Assembly (NCBI GenBank): GCA_018267435.1
Contig: JAFDYM010000189.1
Span: 1-8,518 of the forward strand
DNA length: 8,518 nucleotides
Direction: 5' to 3'
Origin: Bacteroidota bacterium
Lineage (GTDB): Bacteria > Bacteroidota > Bacteroidia > Chitinophagales > LD1
Shown here: positions 1 to 6,808 of the stretch, piece by piece
Position numbering within the stretch: the first letter of the stretch is position 1
Layout of the letters: each line of letters opens with the position of its first letter
The notes under the pieces: generated by a model
What the model was told of the DNA's origin: nothing
Database searches by the model: none
The model's input: only the letters and a program-made list of their open reading frames with translations
Translations under genes and position numbers: made by a program

Positions 1-2124
1 ATCGCTAAGCGCTAAGCCTACATTGGCTTGCTTAAATGCACCTGCATCGTTCAAGCCATCGCCAAGCATTAGCACATGGGTTCCATCGGCTTGTAGCTGC
101 TTTATAAAGTTCAATTTATCGGCTGGCTGCTGATGAAAAACCAAATGCTCCGCAGGTATAAAACCTGCTAAGTAATCTTTTGCAGAATCGTTATCGCCAC
201 TCAATACATATAGCTTGAATTTTTCTTTCAACCTATCAATCAATTGCGAAAAGCCCGCACGGTATTTATTGATAATGGTAAAATTGCCTAGCACTTCTCC
301 ATCTATCTGCACAAATACACTTGAACCAAGCACGGGGCCATAAGTAGCCACGCCCAAAAACTTAGCCGACCCTATGCGGATACTATGGCCAGCTACTTTA
401 GCCTGTATACCAGCACCTTCAATTTCAGCAAAGCTATCAACTGGTAGAAGCGAATGCTCAGACATGAAAGCAGACAACTTGCGGCTAAGCGGGTGGGTAG
501 AATGATATACTACCGACTTAACCAATTGGTACTGCACAGGGCTAAGAGGAGTACCTGTATAAGTAATATTTTCGCCCTTGTTATAGGTTAGCGTACCCGT
601 TTTATCGAACACTATCGACTTTACTTGTGCTAGCTTCTCTATAACAAAAGCATTCTTCAAATACACTTTGTTATTGCCAAGTATGCGCAGCACATTGCCT
701 AAGGTAAAAGGAGAAGAAAGTGCCAAGGCGCAAGGGCAGGTAATAATCAATACCGAAGTAAAAGCATTTAATGCCTTATGCATATCGGTAGGCAGCCAAT
801 ACGCTGCTGCACCAAAGGCTACCAATAGCACTGCAGGTGTAAACCAGCGGCTTACCTTGGTAGCTAATGAGCTTAAGTTGTCTGTTTCATTTTTCTTAAA
901 GGCATCGTCGTTCCATAGCTGGGTAAGGTAGCTTTGCGATACCGGCTTTAGGGTTTCAATTTCAATAGTGCCCCCTTCGTGCCTACCGCCTGCGTACAGT
1001 TGGTCTCCACTCCTCTTCTGCACAAGTTCCGACTCGCCCGTTACAAAGCTGTAGTCGATAGCGGCCTCGCCTTTTATAAGTATCGAATCGGCTGGTATCA
1101 ATTCCTTGTTGCGGATTATCAGCCTATCGCCTGTTTTAACTTTGGTAAGCGGCACAGTGGTTTCATGCCCTTGTTCAAGCACGCTTACCGCAACCGGGAA
1201 ATACGATTTGTAGTCGCGTTCGAAAGAGAGTACGTCGTAAGTTTTGTTTTGGAACAAACGCCCGATAAGCATTAGAAAAACCAAACTTCCCAAGGTATCA
1301 AAGTATCCTGCGCCAGTATGCGAGAATACCTCGTAACTACTGCGCACAAACATGATGAGTATACCCAATGCAATAGGGAAATCCATATTCAGGCTCCTAT
1401 GTTTTAGGGCAGCCCAAGCCGATGCAAAAAACTCGCTTGAACAATAGAACATTACGGGTAATGCCAGCACAAAATTCAAATAGCCAAAAGCCTTGCGCAG
1501 TGGCGACTCCGACAAGGCATCTATACCTAAATATTCAGGGAAACTAAGCAACATAATATTACCAAAACAGAAGAAAGCTATACCTAGCTTTAAGTAATAG
1601 CGCTGCAGGTGATTGTGCTTCTCCTTACGCTCAATATCGTTTAGGTTTATATGCGGCTCATAGCCTATGTTGGCCAAGGTTTCTACTACTTGCCTAAGGT
1701 TAAGTACATTGCTATCGAACACTATATCTACTTCGCGTTTACCAAAGTTTACAGTAGAGCGATTAATGCCTTCGCGTAGCTTGTATAAGTTTTCAAGCAG
1801 ATAGATACATGAGCTACAATGTATTTGTGGTACGTAGAATACCACCCGCGCAACATTCTCTTGCTGAAATGAAAGCAGCTTTACAATCACTTCGGCATCT
1901 TCCAGATATGCAAATTTTTCCTGCTTGGCACTGGCCGTTACCTTCACGCCAGGTGCATTGTTCAAGTCGTAATAGCTACATAGCTCGTTCTGATGCAGTA
2001 TTTCATACACGGTTTTGCAGCCCTGGCAACAAAATGCCTTTTGGTTAAACACAATGCTACCATTACAGCTATCGCCGCAATGGTAGCAAAGGCTCAATTT
2101 TGTTGTCGCAACTGCCGTATCCAT
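1..2124 (-). CDS. ccoI: CcoI/FixI-type copper-transporting P1B-ATPase (C-terminus cut by window edge)
   Basis: This gene encodes a heavy-metal P-type ATPase of the CcoI/FixI group, inner-membrane pumps that handle copper for cbb3-type cytochrome oxidase assembly. I translated 708 codons from the ATG at 2124; the frame is open to position 1. Residues 13-36 carry a cysteine cluster (C13, C16, C20, C32, C33, C36) typical of the extra N-terminal metal-binding domain of this group. A heavy-metal-associated domain follows with HCSSC at 102-106. Membrane segments lie near 178-195, 213-228, 249-262, 270-288, 428-446 and 453-470. Catalytic signatures are complete: TGES 362-365, CPC 463-465 in the sixth helix, DKTGT 507-511 (phosphorylated D507), HPLS 544-547 and GDGLND 688-693. 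Only roughly the last 90 residues, with the final helix pair, should be missing. The start is fixed by an in-frame stop two codons upstream. It is cotranscribed with the DUF2892 gene. The family is certain; the role in cbb3 assembly is inferred from sequence type, since no oxidase gene lies in the window. Confidence 0.93.
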   Translation of the reverse strand, partial: MDTAVATTKLSLCYHCGDSCNGSIVFNQKAFCCQGCKTVYEILHQNELCSYYDLNNAPGVKVTASAKQEKFAYLEDAEVIVKLLSFQQENVARVVFYVPQIHCSSCIYLLENLYKLREGINRSTVNFGKREVDIVFDSNVLNLRQVVETLANIGYEPHINLNDIERKEKHNHLQRYYLKLGIAFFCFGNIMLLSFPEYLGIDALSESPLRKAFGYLNFVLALPVMFYCSSEFFASAWAALKHRSLNMDFPIALGILIMFVRSSYEVFSHTGAGYFDTLGSLVFLMLIGRLFQNKTYDVLSFERDYKSYFPVAVSVLEQGHETTVPLTKVKTGDRLIIRNKELIPADSILIKGEAAIDYSFVTGESELVQKRSGDQLYAGGRHEGGTIEIETLKPVSQSYLTQLWNDDAFKKNETDNLSSLATKVSRWFTPAVLLVAFGAAAYWLPTDMHKALNAFTSVLIITCPCALALSSPFTLGNVLRILGNNKVYLKNAFVIEKLAQVKSIVFDKTGTLTYNKGENITYTGTPLSPVQYQLVKSVVYHSTHPLSRKLSAFMSEHSLLPVDSFAEIEGAGIQAKVAGHSIRIGSAKFLGVATYGPVLGSSVFVQIDGEVLGNFTIINKYRAGFSQLIDRLKEKFKLYVLSGDNDSAKDYLAGFIPAEHLVFHQQPADKLNFIKQLQADGTHVLMLGDGLNDAGAFKQANVGLALSD

Positions 2125-2127
2125 GTA

Positions 2128-2331
2128 TTACTGCTGATGATTCGGTTCATTCTTTAAGGTGCGCATACCTATAACTTCGTATAATGGGCACCACTGGGCT
2201 AGGGCGGTAACAAGCAATATAGTACCAGGCAACATCCAATACCATGCGCCAGTAAGTATGGCGTATATCATGCCTATCATAAATATCAATATGCGGATTA
2301 CACCGTCTATAGCACCTACGTTCTTATTCAT
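2128..2331 (-). CDS. DUF2892 (YgaP-type) small inner-membrane protein
   Basis: A 67-residue protein that opens with MNKNVGAIDGVIR, close to the usual start of DUF2892 proteins, and has two hydrophobic helices at about 11-28 and 32-47, then a CPLY motif at 48-51 and a short polar tail. Family members are two-helix inner-membrane proteins, sometimes fused to rhodanese domains; no general biochemical function is established. The gene ends 3 nt before the ATPase start and is in the same reading frame (TAA, one codon, ATG), so the two are almost certainly cotranscribed and probably translationally coupled. It is the first gene of the unit, directly behind the Crp/Fnr-like site. A link to copper delivery or oxidase biogenesis is inference from position only. 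The single cysteine (C48) could be relevant to metal or thiol chemistry, but it is a family feature rather than something special here. Confidence 0.88.
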   Translation of the reverse strand: MNKNVGAIDGVIRILIFMIGMIYAILTGAWYWMLPGTILLVTALAQWCPLYEVIGMRTLKNEPNHQQ

Positions 2332-2354
2332 ATCGTATGTTTTTATTTACGACA

Positions 2355-2362
2355 CAAAATTC
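2355..2362 (-). promoter_or_regulatory. Possible Bacteroidota -7 promoter element
   Basis: On the minus strand this reads GAATTTTG, one mismatch from the Bacteroidota -7 consensus TAnnTTTG. It would place the start of transcription near 2351, giving a leader of about 20 nt before the DUF2892 ATG. No clear -33 TTTG is seen at the expected distance, which would fit a promoter that depends on the activator site at 2385-2398. An eight-base match with a mismatch is weak on its own; the spacing to the operator is the main support. Confidence 0.35.
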
Positions 2363-2384
2363 CGATAAGCACTACGGGCATTTA

Positions 2385-2398
2385 TTGAGCTACGTCAA
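2385..2398 (-). promoter_or_regulatory. Candidate Crp/Fnr-family operator, TTGA-N6-TCAA
   Basis: The sequence TTGAGCTACGTCAA has perfect half-sites TTGA and TCAA separated by 6 nt, as in the Fnr-type consensus TTGAT-N4-ATCAA (the inner T/A pair is not kept). Its centre lies about 60 nt upstream of the DUF2892 start and about 41 nt upstream of the start point implied by the -7-like element at 2355-2362, the position from which class II activators of this family work. Crp/Fnr regulators frequently govern cbb3 oxidase and ccoI loci, which fits the genes behind it. The regulator is not encoded in this window. Binding is inferred. Confidence 0.5.
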
Positions 2399-2413
2399 TG
2401 TTTTTGTTGAGGT

Positions 2414-2435
2414 TTAGCCTAGATATACGGGCTAA
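2414..2435 (-). terminator. Small inverted repeat after the LytTR gene, weak terminator candidate
   Basis: TTAGCC (2414-2419) and GGCTAA (2430-2435) form a perfect 6-bp stem with a 10-nt loop, 23 nt beyond the regulator's stop codon. On the minus strand the stem is followed by an A-rich stretch, not a T-run, so it is not a standard intrinsic terminator. It may attenuate read-through from the two-component operon into the DUF2892/ATPase unit, or be chance. Confidence 0.25.
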
Positions 2436-2457
2436 GCATAGTAGATTCAGGGAAAAA

Positions 2458-3213
2458 CTACCCTTTCATCCTTTCCATTAGTTCGTCCTTGGCTTTTTTA
2501 GAAACTGGCAACTGCGCACCACCTTTCATCTCTACGCTTCCACCTTCTGTTTTATTGTAGCGCACTATGTAGTTTATATTTACTAGGTATGACCGATGGG
2601 TACGTATAAAATTATTGTTGGCCACAAGCGTATCTTCAAACTCCTTGATATTCTTACTGGCCACTATATCCTTGGCATCGTTAATTACTATGCGGGTATA
2701 GGCACTTTCGGCTTGCAGATATATAATATCATTTACGTTTACAAACTCAATAGTATCAAGGGTAGAAATAGCAATAGTCTCTACCTTTTTACTGTTATAG
2801 TTTTCAAGAATCAACTGAAGCTGTCTGTTATATGTATCTGGTTTTTGCTTCTGTTCAGCCTTCTGCACGGCTATTACTAGCTCCTTAATATTGATAGGCT
2901 TCATTAAATAGTCAAGCGCGCTTACCCTAAAAGCTTGTAGGGCATACTCGCTGAAGGCTGTTGTAAAAATGATTTCGAAATTTACATTGGCTATAAAGTC
3001 GAGCAATTCAAAGCCTGTATAGCCCGGCATATCTACATCTAAAAACACAACATCTGGCTGATGTAGCTGTATGGCTTTTACCGCATCAGGCACATTGCCG
3101 CAATGTGCCAACACCTTTAGATGTGGGCAATTCTCGTCCAAAAGCATTTGCAGCATACTGCGCGCCTTCTCCTCGTCATCTACTATTATTGCTGTAAGCG
3201 CTGTGTTACTCAT
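2458..3213 (-). CDS. LytTR-family two-component response regulator
   Basis: A 251-residue transcriptional regulator of the LytR/AlgR type, a normal length for the family. Residues 6-122 are a receiver domain: acidic pair D12-D13, phosphoacceptor D59 in the strand VVFLD, the switch threonine of FTTAF at 84-85, and K105 followed by P106. After a linker, residues about 145-250 form a LytTR DNA-binding domain with the characteristic FIRTHRSYLVN stretch at 202-212 and a following VSKK segment. Members bind direct-repeat sites in target promoters as dimers. The gene starts 4 nt after the kinase stop codon, so its ribosome-binding region lies inside the kinase gene and the pair is an operon with likely translational coupling. 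The kinase just upstream is the evident phosphodonor. Its targets cannot be read from the sequence; autoregulation of 5066-5260 is possible, but I see no convincing LytTR-type repeat there. Confidence 0.95.
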   Translation of the reverse strand: MSNTALTAIIVDDEEKARSMLQMLLDENCPHLKVLAHCGNVPDAVKAIQLHQPDVVFLDVDMPGYTGFELLDFIANVNFEIIFTTAFSEYALQAFRVSALDYLMKPINIKELVIAVQKAEQKQKPDTYNRQLQLILENYNSKKVETIAISTLDTIEFVNVNDIIYLQAESAYTRIVINDAKDIVASKNIKEFEDTLVANNNFIRTHRSYLVNINYIVRYNKTEGGSVEMKGGAQLPVSKKAKDELMERMKG

Positions 3214-3217
3214 GTTA

Positions 3218-5065
3218 TCATTCTATAGGTAGCGATATACGCACTGTAGTTCCCATTGCATTACCCTCGCTATCGGTGTTATCGACATAATGATATGCAA
3301 ATTTCTGTTCACTTGTGTTATTCAATATTTCGAAACGCCTACTAGTGGCCGAGGTAGCAAACGACTGATGCCCTATGCGCTTGGTATTGATAATAGCGCT
3401 GGCACTGCGACCTATACCATTATCGCTAATAGTACATAGAAGCATTTGCTCATCATCGTTATAATCGAAATTAACGCTTACCTGCTTCACTCCTTCTTTG
3501 TGCTGCAAACCGTGCTTAATGCTATTCTCAATAAACGGCTGCAATATCATCGGCGGAATTTCCATCGTAAATATATCTACGGCAGAGGCGTATGTAATGT
3601 TATAGCTGAATACATCGCCTAGCCTAAGCGCTTCCAAGGCTAAATACTCCTCAATCATATTTATCTCCTCTTGCAGCGTAAGGCTCTGCCTGCTGCTGGC
3701 ACGCAGTATATTGCGCATAAGCTGGCTGAAGCGCGATAGGTGCTCATTCGCTAAACGCTTATCACCTGTAAAGAATACCTCTTGTATGGAATTGAGTGAG
3801 TTAAAAATGAAATGCGGGTTCATTTGCGCTTTTAAGGCCTTCAATTCGCTTTCAATATTCTCCAGCTTAGTCCTTTGCAACTCGGCATCCTTCTTCTCCG
3901 TATCATACTTAGTCTGCATTTCGGCCATAGTAGCCATACTGTTCTCATTGGCAAGTAATAGCTTTCTGTTATGAAACAATTCGAAATGCTTCAATGCCTC
4001 TTTATAATTCTCAACCCTTACATATAGCCTGTACATCTTCTCGTTATGGGTCATCTCATCCATAGGTCGAATCATAGCCTTGCGCAACTCGTACGACTGT
4101 AGGGCATAATCAATCCCTTTTTGCAGTTCCTCCTTCTGCACATACATATTGCTAAGCATGTTCAAAAGGGAACCCTGTATCTGCGTATCGGCCCCACCTG
4201 CAATTATTGAATGTACAAGTGGCTCGGCCTCATCCAGTCGCTTTTGCCATAGCAAAGCCGTAGCCTTGTGCATCAATGCAAAATCCATAGCGCTTTTAAA
4301 GTTGATACTAGCAGCTTCTTTGTATGACAGTTCAGCATATCGTATTGCTTCATCAAACTCCTTCTTGCCTATCATCAGTTTCGACATACATACATGCACC
4401 TGAAACACATACTGAGTACAGCCATGTGCCATCAGCAATGGCAATGAATCCTTATAAAACTGCTCGGCAGTTGCATTATCCTGCCTCCGCTCTGCCACTA
4501 TACCTAGCTTACAAAGTATCAAGCCCTCAAGCCAAGGTTCGTTCAACGCTTTGCTACACTCAAGCGCATGGAACAAATGCACAGTTGCTTGCTGTAAATC
4601 CTTTTCGCGCAAATAATCTGATGTCGATTGGTGATACTGGCACTTCAATGCCAAATCGTTTTGTATTGCAGTACTATTATCCAGTTCCGCTATCAATGCA
4701 TCTCCATCTACCGCTTTGTTATAGGGGCACAGCATAAGGTTGTACACTTGCGTAAGCGCCACCAAATCATTATCGCCAATGGCTTTCGCTTTCTGCTCAG
4801 CATCTGCTAGCAACTCAATAGCTTCGGCAACTTTGCGGTTGCTAAGCATAGCTATACCAGCCGACAACTGTGCCTTAACCCTGTAAACACTTTTCGGCTC
4901 AAGAATAGTAGAGGCCATCACCTCGTTGCTGTAAGCAAGTGTATGGCTGGTATCAATATAGTTGTACCACTTAGCTAGTTGTAGCTTAGCAGCCAAAGCA
5001 TCATCGCCTTGCAGCGAAGGCAATTTAGCTTTTACAGTTTCTATGCATTGAATTAAAGTGGTCAT
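3218..5065 (-). CDS. TPR-containing LytS-type sensor histidine kinase without membrane segments
   Basis: A 615-residue sensor kinase. Residues about 20-370 are all-helical with TPR-like helix pairs, for example AEQFYKDSLPLL (200-211), FDEAIRYAELSYKEA (237-251), LQKGIDYALQSYELRKA (314-330) and NYKEALKHFELFH (353-365). A charged coiled coil at about 375-412 joins this directly to the kinase core: a His_kinase (PF06580-type) motif with H418 in MNPHFIFNSLNSI, an N box around N514 in PFIENSIKHG, the ATP-lid motif DNGIG (548-552) and a final GTTVRISLP strand. It should phosphorylate the LytTR regulator encoded 4 nt downstream. Related Bacteroidota kinases usually have a signal peptide and a transmembrane helix between the TPR region and the coiled coil; here both are absent. 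The start cannot be moved upstream because an in-frame TAG lies 18 nt before the ATG (5081-5083), so a cytoplasmic kinase is the direct reading. The signal is unknown. Confidence 0.94.
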   Translation of the reverse strand: MTTLIQCIETVKAKLPSLQGDDALAAKLQLAKWYNYIDTSHTLAYSNEVMASTILEPKSVYRVKAQLSAGIAMLSNRKVAEAIELLADAEQKAKAIGDNDLVALTQVYNLMLCPYNKAVDGDALIAELDNSTAIQNDLALKCQYHQSTSDYLREKDLQQATVHLFHALECSKALNEPWLEGLILCKLGIVAERRQDNATAEQFYKDSLPLLMAHGCTQYVFQVHVCMSKLMIGKKEFDEAIRYAELSYKEAASINFKSAMDFALMHKATALLWQKRLDEAEPLVHSIIAGGADTQIQGSLLNMLSNMYVQKEELQKGIDYALQSYELRKAMIRPMDEMTHNEKMYRLYVRVENYKEALKHFELFHNRKLLLANENSMATMAEMQTKYDTEKKDAELQRTKLENIESELKALKAQMNPHFIFNSLNSIQEVFFTGDKRLANEHLSRFSQLMRNILRASSRQSLTLQEEINMIEEYLALEALRLGDVFSYNITYASAVDIFTMEIPPMILQPFIENSIKHGLQHKEGVKQVSVNFDYNDDEQMLLCTISDNGIGRSASAIINTKRIGHQSFATSATSRRFEILNNTSEQKFAYHYVDNTDSEGNAMGTTVRISLPIE

Positions 5066-5260
5066 AATTTTAGTACTAAGCTATATTAGCAATTGCTAGA
5101 TAAAACATCTAATTTATATAGCAAACCAGCTTAAAGAAACAAATCCAGCATCTCTCCTCAAAAGTAAAGCCTGCTTCGTAAAGCGAAACGGCACCTAGAT
5201 AAAGTAGCTTCTAATCAGTAAACCGGTTACAACAACTTCACGGCAACTAAAACCAACAGA
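5066..5260. promoter_or_regulatory. Divergent intergenic region between the kinase operon and the T9SS gene
   Basis: These 195 nt must hold promoters for both directions. Next to the kinase start are three palindromes: TTAGTACTAA (5070-5079), TAGCAATTGCTA (5087-5098) and TAGAT-N5-ATCTA (5097-5111, sharing two bases with the second). Further along, GTAAAGC occurs twice (5164-5170 and 5178-5184), a related GTAAACC occurs at 5218-5224, and AACCGGTT is an 8-bp palindrome (5221-5228). I could not find a clean Bacteroidota -7/-33 pair in either direction. The crowding of palindromes within 50 nt of the kinase start suggests an operator or leader structure, but none matches a family that I recognise. 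Confidence 0.45.
5243..5252 (+). promoter_or_regulatory. Leader motif GCAACTAAAA upstream of the T9SS gene start
   Basis: GCAACTAAAA ends 8 nt before the ATG at 5261. The identical ten bases end 9 nt before the start of the next secreted-protein gene (6790-6799), and CCAA follows both copies. There is no Shine-Dalgarno sequence, as is usual in Bacteroidota, where A-rich leaders just ahead of the start help initiation. It may be a translation-initiation element; the exact identity could also be chance or local duplication. Confidence 0.35.
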
Positions 5261-6598
5261 ATGAAAAAAACAATACTTTCAATATTGGCTGTACTTGGTG
5301 TGTATGGCGCCAATGCACAATGCAACGCTATTGTAGTAGATGCACCCACTCAAAACTTTTCTGCCAAACGTTGCGCAGGTACGCCACTTGCGCTTTATGC
5401 CTATGCTACAGGCGGCACCAATGTTAACTATACCTGGTATAAAGACGGCAGCGTGTTTTTAGCTGCATCTACCGATAACCAAGCAGATATTTCATCGCTG
5501 GCACAAAGCGATGGTGGTGTATATACCGTTATGATAACTACGAACGAATGCCCTACCGGCATAACTCCACCATATACGTATACCATACAGGTGGATACTG
5601 CCGGGCCACCTGCGGCAAGCACGCAAAGCGCTTCAACTTTTACACCTTGTGTAGGAAGCACCAATAGTTATGGCGTAGGTTTACCAAACCCAGAGCTATA
5701 CGATTGGACATGGAACGTGCCAAGTGGCTGGACGGGCAGTTCTACTACTTCTGGCATAACGCTTACAGTGGGCGATACTAGTCGTAGCGTAATAGCTACT
5801 GCAACCAACGGCTGTGGCACACGCGATTTTGGTTTCAGTTTTGTAACTCCAGTATCGGGTGCCCCTGCACAGCCCGACACCATTAACCTACACTATGGGC
5901 AACTGTGTGCGGGTAATATGGTGTACTTAAGCGTAAATGTAGTGCCTGGCAATTCATATAGCTGGGAATTCCCTTCAGATTGGACGCAAACACCATACCC
6001 TGTAGCAGGTATTGTAACGGTAACAGTACCTTCATCGGGCACAGTTACAGTAAAAGCAAGCAACACCTGCAGCACTGACACTGCAACATATACACAGTAC
6101 ATTAATGTAAGCCCCGCACTACAAACGCCCATAGTAACGCAAGTAGGCAATACGCTGCAAACTAATGCTGTAGCAGCAGTGTACAGCTGGTATGAATATT
6201 ATGAAAACTACATAGGCGATACTACCATAATAGGCCCTACAGGCAATATATACACACCTGTAGTAAATGGCACATTTATATTATACATAACCGACGAAAA
6301 TGGTTGTACTGCAGTGTCGGATACAATACAATTTACTGGACTGAATGTAGGTATAGACAACGTAGCAAATGCTGAGTACATTATATACCCTAACCCAGCC
6401 AGCAATGTAATAAACATAAAAAGCGAAGCGGCCCTTGATATAACTATAACCGACCTACAAGGCAGGATAGTATACGAAGCCAAAGACGTAGTAGGCACAC
6501 ACCCTATTTCTACAAACCATATGGGTAACGGAGCTTACCTGCTACATACCAACAAGGGCACTAAGTTAAGTACAACTAAACTGCTTATATCTAAATAG
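5261..6598 (+). CDS. Secreted Ig/PKD-like protein with T9SS C-terminal sorting domain
   Basis: A 445-residue exported protein. It begins with a signal peptide (MKK, hydrophobic core 4-15, likely cleavage after A19 in GANA-Q). About four beta-sandwich modules follow: an Ig-like domain at 24-112 (C38, C97; WYKDG and SDGGVYTV are typical Ig strands), PKD-like domains at about 113-197 (C130, C185; WNVPSGWTG) and 200-284 (C216, C270; WEFPSDWTQ), and a shorter module at 286-358. Residues 374-445 are a type A sorting domain of the Por/type IX system: YPNPASNVINI, then ITDLQGRIV, GAYLL and a closing KLLISK. Such proteins are exported by Sec, cross the outer membrane by T9SS and are anchored on the surface or released. 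No catalytic domain is visible, so an adhesive or structural role is likely but unproven. It diverges from the kinase operon and is followed by its own terminator, so it is probably monocistronic. Confidence 0.93.
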   Translation: MKKTILSILAVLGVYGANAQCNAIVVDAPTQNFSAKRCAGTPLALYAYATGGTNVNYTWYKDGSVFLAASTDNQADISSLAQSDGGVYTVMITTNECPTGITPPYTYTIQVDTAGPPAASTQSASTFTPCVGSTNSYGVGLPNPELYDWTWNVPSGWTGSSTTSGITLTVGDTSRSVIATATNGCGTRDFGFSFVTPVSGAPAQPDTINLHYGQLCAGNMVYLSVNVVPGNSYSWEFPSDWTQTPYPVAGIVTVTVPSSGTVTVKASNTCSTDTATYTQYINVSPALQTPIVTQVGNTLQTNAVAAVYSWYEYYENYIGDTTIIGPTGNIYTPVVNGTFILYITDENGCTAVSDTIQFTGLNVGIDNVANAEYIIYPNPASNVINIKSEAALDITITDLQGRIVYEAKDVVGTHPISTNHMGNGAYLLHTNKGTKLSTTKLLISK

Positions 6599-6639
6599 CA
6601 AAACATACAACACTCCCCTGACAGCTTTCATAGTGGTTT

Positions 6640-6678
6640 AAACCCTGCTTTACTTAGGTATTGCGGGGTTTTTCTTTT
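6640..6678 (+). terminator. Intrinsic terminator after the T9SS gene
   Basis: AAACCCTGC (6640-6648) pairs with GCGGGGTTT (6663-6671) in a 9-bp stem with one G-U pair and a 14-nt loop, followed by a T-rich tract to 6678. It starts 42 nt past the stop codon. It separates this gene from the next, so the gene at 6809 should have its own promoter. Confidence 0.85.
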
Positions 6679-6808
6679 AGAAGCCCAAAGCCACATTTCG
6701 CTCATCAAGCAAAACGGCACTTTCGTCAAACCAAACCGCACATACACTAAAAGAGGAAAAATACCCGTGCCATGCTTCGCAGTTTTGCCGCAACTAAAAA
6801 TCCAATCA
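6679..6808 (+). other. Intergenic leader of the LamG/Ig-repeat gene
   Basis: These 130 nt follow the terminator and must carry the promoter of the gene at 6809. I see no convincing -7/-33 pair and no strong hairpin. The only notable element is the leader motif at 6790-6799, listed separately. A minus-strand open frame covering this stretch also runs into the start of the LamG gene and has no coding character. Confidence 0.4.
6790..6799 (+). promoter_or_regulatory. Leader motif GCAACTAAAA upstream of the LamG/Ig-repeat gene
   Basis: This is the second copy of the ten-base motif found before the T9SS gene (5243-5252), here ending 9 nt before the ATG at 6809 and followed by AT then CCAA. Both downstream genes then begin ATGAAAAAA. 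The position suits an A-rich translation-initiation leader. Confidence 0.35.

Noticed and set aside
1..16. Repeated GCTAAGC heptamers at the left edge, also scattered through the minus-strand genes
   Set aside because: These fall inside coding sequence and reflect frequent Ser/Leu codons (AGC, CTT/TTA); they show no regular spacing or palindromic core.
668..1275. Plus-strand open frames of 87 and 98 residues at the left side
   Set aside because: They are antisense to the ATPase, whose catalytic motifs are all present in the minus-strand frame.
4324..4737. A 137-residue plus-strand open frame inside the kinase gene
   Set aside because: It is antisense to a well-supported kinase coding region, has no recognisable domain or upstream initiation signal, and is explained by the codon bias of the real gene.
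2458..5065. Possible hybrid or defective two-component system
   Set aside because: Kinase motifs (H418, N514, DNGIG) and receiver residues (D12, D13, D59, K105) are all intact, so this is an ordinary functional pair apart from the missing membrane segment.
5428..6498. Four minus-strand open frames of 71-96 residues opposite the T9SS gene
   Set aside because: They lie in succession antisense to a gene with a signal peptide and sorting domain; their low-complexity Val/Thr/Pro content is the reverse reading of Thr/Val/Gly-rich codons.
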